From positions 1,582,798 to 1,646,797 of the forward strand of contig HG934468.1 in the NCBI GenBank assembly GCA_000723505.1: a DNA stretch of 64,000 bases, given 5' to 3'. Every line of letters begins with the position of its first letter. Position 1 is the first letter of the stretch. The notes under the pieces were generated by a model, which did no database searches, had not been told where the DNA came from, and saw only the letters and a program-made list of their open reading frames with translations. Shown piece by piece: positions 34,545 through 42,855 of this stretch. This DNA comes from Mucinivorans hirudinis (lineage in GTDB: Bacteria; Bacteroidota; Bacteroidia; Bacteroidales; Rikenellaceae). The translations under genes were made by a program, and so were the position numbers.

Positions 34545-36248
34545 ATGAGGGTATTTCTTTTTTTATGTTTTGCATTTTGCTTTTTTTCTAATTCTAATGC
34601 ACAAATTCGCAAACAGGGTATTAAGAGTATGGAAAAAAGCAACCCTGCTTTTGTGGCTTCTCTTTACTATATCAGTGGCGTAGAGGAGGTTATGAGTGGC
34701 AACTATAAGGATGCCGCCAAGCTTTTCTATAGAGTTATGTTGCTCAACCCCAACCACGCTGCAGCCAACTACCAGAGTGCGAAACTTTATTCGCAAACTG
34801 ACGAACAAATGGCATTGAAGTATGCTGAGCGCGCCTATCTCCTTGATACTCTTAACAGTGATTTTACGGATTTATATATAAATTTACTGCTCGCCAACCA
34901 GCAGATTGACAAGGCAAAATCCCTGCTTGAGGGTTTTATTGCTGCTCGCAGGAATTTGAAAATCAGTTATTTCAACCTTGTTCGCATAGCATCGGAACTG
35001 GGGGACGATATTTTGTTGAGTGAGTATGCACAGGAGTATGACCGTAATTGGGGCTATAATCCTGCCATTGTAAACGCCTATACTAATGCCCTGCTCAACC
35101 GAAAGCAGTACCGCCAATTAGAAAAATATCTTATCCGTCTTTCGGAGAGCTATACGGATGAACCCCAGATATTTATACAACTCGGCAAGGTTCTTGCCAC
35201 ACTTTTGGACGGCACGGGGGCGGTAGCATCCTTCAATCGTGCAATCGCCATTGATTCAACCTCATACCAAGGTTATTTGGCATTGTCCGACTATTACCGA
35301 ATAAATAATAATACTCCTAAGTATCTTGAGGCTTCTGAGCAGCTTTTTCGTGCCCGAGACCTTCCCTCGGATGTCAAGGTAAAGTACTTTGAGGAGACTT
35401 TTTTTGATATAAATTTACTCAAAGCAAACTATCCTGCTGTAAAGCGTATCGCCCAAGCAATGTATATGTCCGACCCCAAAAATGCAGAAATAGAGCGTGT
35501 TATGTTGCGTTTTATGATGTACACGGGAGACCTTGCAGCGGCTATTTCGGTACTCAACGAACAAATCAATTCCCCCAATGTGAGTTCTGAGAGCTACTCG
35601 ACTCTCATTGACATTTATAGTTATCAAAAGGAGTATGCGGCGGCTGATTCTCTTGTCAAAATAGCCTTGGCGCGATACCCAAAGTTACCGCAATTTGAGA
35701 TTGCTTGTGCCTCACTCTTGTGGCAAAATGAGGATAGTGCAGGTGCTTTGAAGGCTCTCGATAGAGCAAATAAACTTACGCGTAGTGACTCGCTCAAGAG
35801 CGTGATATATGGTTTTCGCGGTGATATTCTCTACAAAGCTGCCAAGACCAAGCAGGCATTTGCTGCTTATGACCGCGCTTTGAAATATTACCACGACAAT
35901 GCCGTTATGCTCAATAACTATGCCTATTATTTGAGCTTGGAGAAGGTGCGACTAGAGGATGCACTGCGGATGGCAACGCGGGCGTGTGAGTTGAGCGAAA
36001 ATAATTCAACGTATTTAGACACAAAGGCTTGGATTCTTTATGAGTTGGGGCGATACGAGGAGGCACGCACGGTGCAACGACTTGCTCTCGGGCTCACGCG
36101 CGAACCAAGCCCCGAGTTGCTGCTCCACTATGGAGACATTCTCTTAAAACTTGGCGACAAATTTCTTGCCGAGACCTATTGGCGGCGTGCCGCCGAGAGC
36201 GGGGCAGACCCCGAAACTATAAAGGAGCGATTGAAACTACTTGAATGA
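34545..36248 (+). CDS. Secreted tetratricopeptide-repeat protein
   Basis: 567 residues with a signal peptide (MRVFLFLCFAFCFFSNSNA) and a long run of TPR-like helix pairs, for example DAAKLFYRVMLLNPNHAAA, GAVASFNRAIAIDSTSYQG and DALRMATRACELSENNSTY. TPR arrays mediate protein contacts; this one should lie in the periplasm or be anchored to the outer membrane. It sits six bases after dut and overlaps the next gene by four bases (ATGA). Proteins of this kind upstream of an EnvC-like gene are common in Bacteroidota and suggest an envelope role. Confidence 0.85.
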   Translation: MRVFLFLCFAFCFFSNSNAQIRKQGIKSMEKSNPAFVASLYYISGVEEVMSGNYKDAAKLFYRVMLLNPNHAAANYQSAKLYSQTDEQMALKYAERAYLLDTLNSDFTDLYINLLLANQQIDKAKSLLEGFIAARRNLKISYFNLVRIASELGDDILLSEYAQEYDRNWGYNPAIVNAYTNALLNRKQYRQLEKYLIRLSESYTDEPQIFIQLGKVLATLLDGTGAVASFNRAIAIDSTSYQGYLALSDYYRINNNTPKYLEASEQLFRARDLPSDVKVKYFEETFFDINLLKANYPAVKRIAQAMYMSDPKNAEIERVMLRFMMYTGDLAAAISVLNEQINSPNVSSESYSTLIDIYSYQKEYAAADSLVKIALARYPKLPQFEIACASLLWQNEDSAGALKALDRANKLTRSDSLKSVIYGFRGDILYKAAKTKQAFAAYDRALKYYHDNAVMLNNYAYYLSLEKVRLEDALRMATRACELSENNSTYLDTKAWILYELGRYEEARTVQRLALGLTREPSPELLLHYGDILLKLGDKFLAETYWRRAAESGADPETIKERLKLLE

Positions 36249-37390
36249 GAGTGATCTATCTCATAGTATTGCTTTTTTCGCTTTGCCCCTCTCGTGGGCA
36301 GAGCGTGGAGGAGTTGCGCCGTCAGGCACAAGAACTCGAATTGAAGAATAAGAGCATCAACCATTTGATTACTAGCAATCAAAACAAACAAAAGAGTGCG
36401 GCGCAAAATCTTAAACTTACCAATCAGAAGATTGTCAATCGCGGTAAAATCATAAAAAACCTCGATAGTCAGATTGACGTGCTCGAGAGGGAGTTGGGCG
36501 AGAGCGGGAGTGAGATTATTGTCTTAAACGGAAATTTGGAGCGACTCAAGGGGTTTTATGCAGCTTTGGTGAACTTGGCATATCTCAGACATAAAGGGCG
36601 GACTATTGTCACGTTTTTGGCTTCGGATGAGCTTTTTGCCAAGAATAACCGCGCGCTGGCAACTTCGCTTTCCTTGGCTGAACTTTGCCATAAAAAGGCG
36701 TATGAGATTGACACTTTGAGGTTCTCTATCAATAATAGGGTGGAGATGCTGACGGTTCAAAAAGGTGATTTGGAAAAATTGCTCAATGATAAGAGCAGAG
36801 AGATAAAGCTTTTGGAGAAGGAGAAGGGGCAATTTGCTGCTCTTAACAAGGATTTGGAGAGCAAGAACAGCAAACTGCGCGAGGAGGTACAAAACAATAG
36901 CAAACAGTTGGTTGCGCTCCAGAGGCAGATAGAGAAGATTATTGCCGAGGTTAGTATTTCGTCAGGTGGCGAAATTAACAAGGTTCTATCGGCAAAATTT
37001 GACGAGAATCGTGGACGATTGCCGGCTCCGGTGCGGGGTGGGGTAGTGGTGGATAAATTTGGGCTTCACAACCACCCGACCGAAAAAGGTGTTAAGATTA
37101 ATAATAACGGTGTGAACATAGCGGCGGCAGCGGGTGAGGCTGTTTGTGCGATTTTCGAGGGTGAGGTGAAGCGGATTTTTTACGTGCCCGGTATGGGTAA
37201 TTCGATAATTGTTCGACACGGAAAATATCTTACAGTCTACTCAAATCTAGAGGCGGTGAGCGTGAAGCAGGGCGAGAGCGTGGCGGTGGGGCAGAGAATC
37301 GGAGCGCTCACAAAAAATGACCCGACGCTCCACTTCGAGGTCTGGAACGAGACGGAAAAGTTGAATCCGGAGGAGTGGATAGCTATTTAA
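36245..37390 (+). CDS. EnvC-like coiled-coil protein with degenerate M23 (LytM) domain
   Basis: 381 residues: a signal peptide, a long coiled coil (about 20-235) and a C-terminal LytM domain (about 260-381). Active LytM enzymes bind zinc through an H-x3-D and an H-x-H motif. Here the first reads KINNNGVNI, with Asn in place of both ligands, and the H before L in the YxHL part is lost; only LHFE remains. It is probably not a peptidase. Like EnvC, it may activate a cell-wall amidase at division. It overlaps the TPR gene by four bases. Confidence 0.85.
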   Translation: MRVIYLIVLLFSLCPSRGQSVEELRRQAQELELKNKSINHLITSNQNKQKSAAQNLKLTNQKIVNRGKIIKNLDSQIDVLERELGESGSEIIVLNGNLERLKGFYAALVNLAYLRHKGRTIVTFLASDELFAKNNRALATSLSLAELCHKKAYEIDTLRFSINNRVEMLTVQKGDLEKLLNDKSREIKLLEKEKGQFAALNKDLESKNSKLREEVQNNSKQLVALQRQIEKIIAEVSISSGGEINKVLSAKFDENRGRLPAPVRGGVVVDKFGLHNHPTEKGVKINNNGVNIAAAAGEAVCAIFEGEVKRIFYVPGMGNSIIVRHGKYLTVYSNLEAVSVKQGESVAVGQRIGALTKNDPTLHFEVWNETEKLNPEEWIAI

Positions 37391-37407
37391 CATAACATAG
37401 GCTTGAT

Positions 37408-37836
37408 ATGGCGATTAATTATACAGTGATTGATGTGGAGCAGGCGATAGGGGAGGCTAGCAGGGTGAGCCAGTGGATTCGCGAGGCGATTATAGAGGAA
37501 AATTATCGACTTGGCGAAATTACAATCGCCTTGTGCTCAGATAGTTATATACATAATGAGAACGTTAGATTTCTTGGACACGACTGTGCAACTGACATAA
37601 TAACTTTCGACTATTCTAAGCGCGGGAAGCTCTCTGGCGACCTTTTAATCTCGGTAGAGACGGTTGCAGCGAATGCACAGGAGTATGGGGTGAGTTTTGA
37701 TGAAGAGTTGATGCGGGTTGTCATTCACGGCGTGCTTCATATGTGTGGATATGGCGACAAGGAGGAGCAGGAGCAGATGGTTATGCGCAGTCGAGAGGAT
37801 TACTACTTAGAAAAATTGTTCCACGTGAAACTGTAA
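37408..37836 (+). CDS. ybeY: Endoribonuclease YbeY
   Basis: 142 residues. The metal motif reads HGVLHMCGYGDKEEQ, that is H-x3-H with the third position Asp, the form usual in Bacteroidota instead of the third His of E. coli. YbeY acts in 16S rRNA 3' maturation and ribosome quality control. Its last codons (LFHVKL) overlap a parS site at 37817-37832. mnmG starts three bases after the stop. Confidence 0.92.
   Translation: MAINYTVIDVEQAIGEASRVSQWIREAIIEENYRLGEITIALCSDSYIHNENVRFLGHDCATDIITFDYSKRGKLSGDLLISVETVAANAQEYGVSFDEELMRVVIHGVLHMCGYGDKEEQEQMVMRSREDYYLEKLFHVKL
37817..37832. other. parS-type ParB binding site 1
   Basis: TGTTCCACGTGAAACT differs from the parS palindrome TGTTTCACGTGAAACA at the fifth position, where variation is allowed, and at the last base. 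It lies in the 3' end of ybeY and encodes LFHVKL. Two further sites follow within 3.8 kb. Confidence 0.75.
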
Positions 37837-37838
37837 AG

Positions 37839-39710
37839 ATGAGGTTTTCTTACGATATAATAGTGGTAGGTGGCGGGCACGCCGGATGCGAAGCGGCTAC
37901 GGCGGCGGCGCGTATGGGTGCGGATACGCTTTTGATAACGATGGATCTGGGCAAGGTTGCTGCTATGTCATGTAATCCGGCTGTGGGTGGGGTTGCAAAG
38001 GGGCAGATTGTCAGAGAGATTGACGCGCTCGGTGGGCAGATGGGGGTAATTACAGACAAGGCTACGGTGCAGTTTAGGATGCTCAACCGCTCGAAAGGGG
38101 CGGCAATGTGGAGTCCGCGCGCTCAGTGTGACAAGTATCTCTTTAGCGACCTTTGGCGTAGGACGCTTGATGGCGTGGCTAGGCTCTCGATGTGGCAGGA
38201 TGATGTTACTGAGGTCATTGTGGAGCAGGGTAGAGTAGAGGGTGTGAAAACTATGATGGGTGTTGAATTTAGGGCGCGAGCTGTCGTGCTCACTAATGGC
38301 ACTTTTTTGAATGGCTTGATGCACGTGGGTACTTCGCAGACTCAGGGTGGGAGAGCGGGAGATATGGCTTCTGTTGGGTTAAGTGCCTCTCTGGAAAAGA
38401 TTGGCTTTGCCGTGGAGAGGATGAAGACGGGAACGCCTGTGAGAATTGATGGACGCACGATTAATTTTGATGTTATGGAGGCGCAATATGGCGACCGAAT
38501 TCCCGAGAAATTTTCGTATCTATCTCAGAGTGAATCCGTGAGGGAGCAGATGTGCTGCTATTTGGTCTATACGTCCAAGGATGTGCACGATACGCTGCGC
38601 ACTGGTTTTGACCGTTCGCCGCTCTTTACGGGTGTTATTCGTGGCATCGGTCCACGCTATTGCCCAAGTATAGAGGATAAACTGCGTACGTTTGCGGATA
38701 AGGATGAGCACCAACTCTTCCTTGAGCCAGAGGGACGCACCACGAATGAGTACTATTTGAACGGCTTTTCATCGTCGTTGCCGTTGGAGGTGCAGGTGGA
38801 GGCGTTGAAAAAAATTCGCGGATTTGAGAATGTGCAAATATACCGTCCGGGTTACGCGATTGAGTATGACTACTTTCCGCCGACACAGTTGCAACATACG
38901 CTCGAGACAAAGCTCGTTGAAAATCTCTATTTTGCGGGTCAGATAAATGGCACTACCGGGTATGAGGAGGCTGCTGCTCAGGGGCTTATGGCGGGGGTGA
39001 ACGCAGCTTTGAAGCTCAGAGGTGATGCGCCATTGGTTCTGGGGCGCGACCAGGCATATATTGGTGTTCTGATAGATGATTTGGTAACGAAGGGTGTAGA
39101 TGAGCCCTATCGTATGTTTACGAGTAGAGCGGAATATAGGATATTGCTGAGGCAGGATAATGCAGATTTCCGATTGACGGAGATTGGCTATCGTATTGGT
39201 TTGGCGGACGAGGATAGATATAAACAATTTGTGGAGAAGAAGGGTAGGGTAGAGGGGTTAAAACGTTTTTTGAAGAACGAAAGTATTGCTCCCAAGCATA
39301 TTGAGGCAATGATGAACGAAATTGGACAACCAAATATTGACCAAAAGAGGCGGCTAGTAACCGTGTTGGCACGCAATGGTGTGACGCTTGGTTTGCTCAG
39401 TGAGAGTGTTGCCGCTTTGGGGGGCTATATAGAAGAGATTGGTGCAACGCGTGAAGATATTGAGGCTGTGGAGATTGAGGTGAAGTATGCAGGATATATA
39501 GAGCGTGAGCGCGAGCAGGCGGCTAAGTTGATGCGTTTGGAGAATATAAAGATAAAGGCTAACTTTGACTATGAATCTGTGGCGTCACTCTCGATTGAGT
39601 CGCGTCAGAAGCTCACGAAAATTCGTCCGGCGACCATTGGTCAAGCCTCGCGAATACCGGGAGTTTCGCCGTCTGATGTAAATATATTGCTCTTATTATT
39701 AGGACGTTAA
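37839..39710 (+). CDS. mnmG: tRNA uridine-5-carboxymethylaminomethyl modification enzyme MnmG (GidA)
   Basis: 623 residues from the ATG at 37839 (MRFSYDIIVVGGGHAGCEAA, the FAD-binding start); the longer frame from 37743 overlaps ybeY and is not coding. Conserved parts are CNPAVGGVAKGQ, KTGTPVR, GLFFAGQINGTTGYEEA-like sequence and TSRAEYRLLLR-like sequence. With MnmE it modifies U34 of some tRNAs. mnmG is often near the replication origin, in keeping with the parS sites on either side. Confidence 0.96.
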   Translation: MRFSYDIIVVGGGHAGCEAATAAARMGADTLLITMDLGKVAAMSCNPAVGGVAKGQIVREIDALGGQMGVITDKATVQFRMLNRSKGAAMWSPRAQCDKYLFSDLWRRTLDGVARLSMWQDDVTEVIVEQGRVEGVKTMMGVEFRARAVVLTNGTFLNGLMHVGTSQTQGGRAGDMASVGLSASLEKIGFAVERMKTGTPVRIDGRTINFDVMEAQYGDRIPEKFSYLSQSESVREQMCCYLVYTSKDVHDTLRTGFDRSPLFTGVIRGIGPRYCPSIEDKLRTFADKDEHQLFLEPEGRTTNEYYLNGFSSSLPLEVQVEALKKIRGFENVQIYRPGYAIEYDYFPPTQLQHTLETKLVENLYFAGQINGTTGYEEAAAQGLMAGVNAALKLRGDAPLVLGRDQAYIGVLIDDLVTKGVDEPYRMFTSRAEYRILLRQDNADFRLTEIGYRIGLADEDRYKQFVEKKGRVEGLKRFLKNESIAPKHIEAMMNEIGQPNIDQKRRLVTVLARNGVTLGLLSESVAALGGYIEEIGATREDIEAVEIEVKYAGYIEREREQAAKLMRLENIKIKANFDYESVASLSIESRQKLTKIRPATIGQASRIPGVSPSDVNILLLLLGR

Positions 39711-39759
39711 TGAATTTTGAGAGTCCATTTTTACACGCTATTTTGGACTCCGAAAAAAC

Positions 39760-39775
39760 TGTTCCACGTGAAACA
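39760..39775. other. parS-type ParB binding site 2
   Basis: TGTTCCACGTGAAACA differs from the common parS 16-mer only at the fifth position, which is variable. It lies between the mnmG stop and the likely start of the fused acyltransferase gene. Confidence 0.85.
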
Positions 39776-39782
39776 ACAACAG

Positions 39783-41507
39783 ATGCATAAGGTGTTTTCC
39801 GAGAATGACCTCGGAATACCCTACACCAACGGATTTAACCGCTTGGTGGTAAATGGAATAAAAAAGATGCTCGGTTTGGATAGACTGAACGAGCTGTATA
39901 ATGCTTCGTATTGCGAAAATGGAGTTGATTTTGCGGCAAAGGTGCTCGACAACCTTTCTTTAAGTTATGAAGTTAGAGGTGGGTTGGAAAACATTCCTGC
40001 CCAAGGGGCTTTTATTGCCATTGCGAATCATCCACACGGAGCGCTTGATGGGCTTCTTCTGGCAGACTTGATTGTGCGAAGACGTCCCGATAGTAAGTTT
40101 ATGGGTAATTTTTTGCTGGAGAGGGTGGAGCCGATGCGTGATATGTTCTTGAAGGTAAACCCTTTTGATGCGCGCGCACGACGTAATATTTCGGGCGTGA
40201 GGGCGGCGTTGGAGCATTTGAAAAATGGTGGAGGGTTGATTCTTTTTCCGGCAGGAGAGGTGTCTACTTACTATAACAACCTGACACACTGTGAGGATAA
40301 GCCTTGGGCTGAGTCGATGATGCGATTTATAAAAAATGCAGGTGTCGAGGTGTTGCCAATCTACATTTCCGGCACGAACAGTCGCAAGTTTCACTTCTAC
40401 GGTAAAATTCACCCATCCTTGCGCACTGTACGACTCCCCCTAGAACTTCTTAACAAGAGTAACAAGAAGATAAATATTCGCATTGGTGCACCCGTTTCCA
40501 AACATCGACAAAAGTATCTTCCCGACCTGCAACAATACTCCAACTACCTCAGAGCCAATGTTTATTACCTCGAGGAGATTCCCGAGGCAAACCCTTCTGC
40601 CACTAAGGCAATGAGTGGCGACCAGACAATAGCAAAGGGTTGCGCAAAGGGTGTGCTTGCAGCTGAGATTGCTTCGCTAGCTCAGAAATGCAAGATTATG
40701 AGCGTTGGCACAATGGAGCTCTATTTATGCGATTATGGTGACATTCCGCATATAATGAACGAGATAGCGCGACTGCGGGAGTACACTTTTCGCAATATCG
40801 GCGAGGGAACGGGTCGGAGCGAGGATAGAGATGAGTTTGATATGAGCTATCGCCACCTCTTTATCTGGGAGAGCCACAAGCAGGAGATTGTCGGTGCGTA
40901 TAGACTTGGAATGGGGCGCGAAATATTGCAACGCAGTGGTATTGAGGGTTTTTACTCGTATACTCTCTTCGAGTACTCTTCTAAATTTCGCACCATATTA
41001 GAAGATTGCATTGAACTTGGACGCACCTTTATTGTGCCCGAATATCAGAGACAAAATAAGCCGTTGATGCTTCTTTGGCAGGGTATTTTACAGATTTTGA
41101 CGGCAAACAGTGATTATAGATACCTGCTAGGGAGTGTTACTATGTCCAATAGTTATTCGACAAAAGCCAAAGTGTTGATGGTGAACTATTTTAAGGAGCA
41201 CCATTGGGACAAAACTTTAGCAAAAATGGTTGTGCCGCGCAATGGTATCGGCGCGTTGGCAAAGGTGAAAATTAATACCGCGCTGCTCAAAAATATTGAC
41301 GATATTGCGCTTATCGATAAGCTTATCATTGACTTGGATTCTGATAATATGGCTATGCCGGTACTTTTCAAGAAATATTTATCGCAGGGTAGTAAGTTTA
41401 TCGGATTTAATGTCGATCACGATTTTAATGATTGTCTTGATGGTCTTGCCATTCTGGATGTTAGGAATATTCCTATGGATACGATAAAGATGCTCGAAAA
41501 GAGATAG
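39783..41507 (+). CDS. Fused PlsC-type O-acyltransferase and OlsB-like N-acyltransferase (OlsF/GlsF-like)
   Basis: 574 residues from the ATG at 39783; a TTG 66 bases upstream would put the parS site inside the coding region and is less likely. The N-terminal half is a PlsC domain with NHPHGALDG (the H-x4-D motif) and LFPAGEVS. The C-terminal half is a GNAT-like domain of the ornithine/glycine-lipid N-acyltransferase type (YRLGMGREIL, GRTFIVPEYQ). This order matches bifunctional OlsF. Bacteroidota make glycine lipids with GlsB and GlsA, so the product is probably an acyl-oxyacyl amino-acid lipid. The substrate is inferred. Confidence 0.8.
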   Translation: MHKVFSENDLGIPYTNGFNRLVVNGIKKMLGLDRLNELYNASYCENGVDFAAKVLDNLSLSYEVRGGLENIPAQGAFIAIANHPHGALDGLLLADLIVRRRPDSKFMGNFLLERVEPMRDMFLKVNPFDARARRNISGVRAALEHLKNGGGLILFPAGEVSTYYNNLTHCEDKPWAESMMRFIKNAGVEVLPIYISGTNSRKFHFYGKIHPSLRTVRLPLELLNKSNKKINIRIGAPVSKHRQKYLPDLQQYSNYLRANVYYLEEIPEANPSATKAMSGDQTIAKGCAKGVLAAEIASLAQKCKIMSVGTMELYLCDYGDIPHIMNEIARLREYTFRNIGEGTGRSEDRDEFDMSYRHLFIWESHKQEIVGAYRLGMGREILQRSGIEGFYSYTLFEYSSKFRTILEDCIELGRTFIVPEYQRQNKPLMLLWQGILQILTANSDYRYLLGSVTMSNSYSTKAKVLMVNYFKEHHWDKTLAKMVVPRNGIGALAKVKINTALLKNIDDIALIDKLIIDLDSDNMAMPVLFKKYLSQGSKFIGFNVDHDFNDCLDGLAILDVRNIPMDTIKMLEKR

Positions 41508-41528
41508 TGAAATAAACCTCGCAAAACA

Positions 41529-42536
41529 GTGTTTCACGTGGAACAACGAAAAAAGAGAAATAGCAGATTGGTGGATAATATCAGTTCGGAGATGCTCTCC
41601 GCTGCGTCGGAGATGCAGCGGCGCGAGCGGATTTTGGTGTATGTGGAGGGGTATGATGATATAGCGTTTTGGCGGCAGATTTTTGATGACTGGGAGAGCG
41701 AGGGGCGAAAATTTGAGATTACAACCCCTATGCGTTCGGATATGGCTAAGGGCAAAAAAGTGGTGCTCTCCTTTGCGGATAGAGCAGGGAAAAACCTGCT
41801 ATTATGCGTAGATTCGGATTTCGACTATCTCTTTGGCGAGGCAAACTACCAATCGAAAGCGGTGAACCAAAACCCCTTTTTGATTCAAACATACACCTAT
41901 GCCATTGAAAATCTGCAGTGTTACCCTCCATCACTCAGCTCAATCACGATTCGTGCCACAAAAAATGACAACAAAATATTTGACTTTGAAAAGTTTATGC
42001 AGGCGTATTCCGTTACCATATATCCGCTATTTCTTTGGTATGTTTATGCCGCTTTTGCGAATGCGCCCGAGGTTTTTTCGCTCTCAGACTTTCGCAATAG
42101 TGTGAGAGTGAATTATTTAGAGATAGAGTTCGACGGTGAAAAGACCATTGAGTGGCTAGAACGGCAGACCACAAAACGACTCAAGCAGTTACAACAGAAG
42201 TATGCGGCACAGGTGGCAGATGTGAAGAAGGTGGAGGCGATGATTCGTGCGCGCGGTGTTACTCCCGAACGCACTCATATATATATGCAGGGGCACTGTC
42301 TGCTGGATAATGTGGTGAAGGTGGTTGTGGCGAGCGTGTGCGATGCGCTACGCAAAGAAAAGTTGGAGCAGATTACAGCAAGCAAATTGGGCGGGCTCAC
42401 CCTGCGAAACGAGATGAACTCTTACAACAATTCACTGCGAGATATCGACACCCTGCTTGCCGATAACATCGGATATAAGCAGAGTGCGGAGTATCGGATG
42501 ATACGGGAGAGGATTGATGAGGTGGTGATGCGATGA
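41529..42536 (+). CDS. Orphan DUF4435 (TOPRIM-like) protein
   Basis: 335 residues from a GTG that overlaps parS site 3, so the N-terminus MFHVEQ is dictated by the ParB site; a later start is possible. DUF4435 features are ILVYVEGYDDIAFW (acidic TOPRIM motif), LLLCVDSDFDYL (DxD motif) and NPFLIQTYTYAIENLQCYP. In PARIS defence a DUF4435 protein (AriB) works with an ATPase. Here no ATPase is adjacent, so the role is unknown. It may be a housekeeping member common in Bacteroidota. It is followed by a 319-base gene-free region. Confidence 0.8.
   Translation: MFHVEQRKKRNSRLVDNISSEMLSAASEMQRRERILVYVEGYDDIAFWRQIFDDWESEGRKFEITTPMRSDMAKGKKVVLSFADRAGKNLLLCVDSDFDYLFGEANYQSKAVNQNPFLIQTYTYAIENLQCYPPSLSSITIRATKNDNKIFDFEKFMQAYSVTIYPLFLWYVYAAFANAPEVFSLSDFRNSVRVNYLEIEFDGEKTIEWLERQTTKRLKQLQQKYAAQVADVKKVEAMIRARGVTPERTHIYMQGHCLLDNVVKVVVASVCDALRKEKLEQITASKLGGLTLRNEMNSYNNSLRDIDTLLADNIGYKQSAEYRMIRERIDEVVMR
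41530..41545. other. parS-type ParB binding site 3
   Basis: TGTTTCACGTGGAACA is a palindromic parS variant. It overlaps the GTG start codon of the DUF4435 gene. Confidence 0.82.
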
Positions 42537-42592
42537 TTTGATGGAGAATCTTTCAATGCTCATATTTTCTGATTTCAGATTCCCGAAAAAAT

Positions 42593-42623
42593 ATTGTTTT
42601 TTCACAAAAAGGTATTATATTTG
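42593..42623 (+). promoter_or_regulatory. Promoter of korAB
   Basis: ATTG at 42593-42596, 19 bases, then TATATTTG at 42616-42623. The leader before korA is about 225 bases and contains the hairpin at 42741-42790. Confidence 0.55.
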
Positions 42624-42740
42624 TTAATGTTTTCGAGAAATTCGGATTGAAAGGGACTTCCAAAAATTAGTAAATCATCATTTCGGGGTGTTATCAGGAG
42701 TGTTTCGTTGTTATTTTTGTATTTTTATAGGTTTTTTTTA

Positions 42741-42790
42741 ATTTTGATTGTCAGTAACATAGCCCCTGCTATATTCCCTATAATCAAAAT
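42741..42790. repeat. Nested palindrome in the korAB leader
   Basis: ATTTTGATT (42741-42749) pairs with AATCAAAAT (42782-42790), and ATAGC-CCCT-GCTAT (42759-42772) forms the centre. The plan resembles the larger palindrome at 4201-4397. The rest of 42537-42855 holds a promoter and otherwise nothing recognisable. Confidence 0.6.
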
Positions 42791-42855
42791 CAAATGATGC
42801 TCGCATAAATTCCAAAATAGCCAACGGCTAATTTTAACTCCCCCAAACTTTGAAA

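Noticed and set aside
38320-38335. CACGTG core in mnmG as a fourth parS
   Set aside because: The flanking bases do not form the required TGTTN...NAACA palindrome.
42537-42855. Possible replication origin next to the parS cluster
   Set aside because: No DnaA-box-like words or iterons are present; it holds a promoter and a hairpin only.
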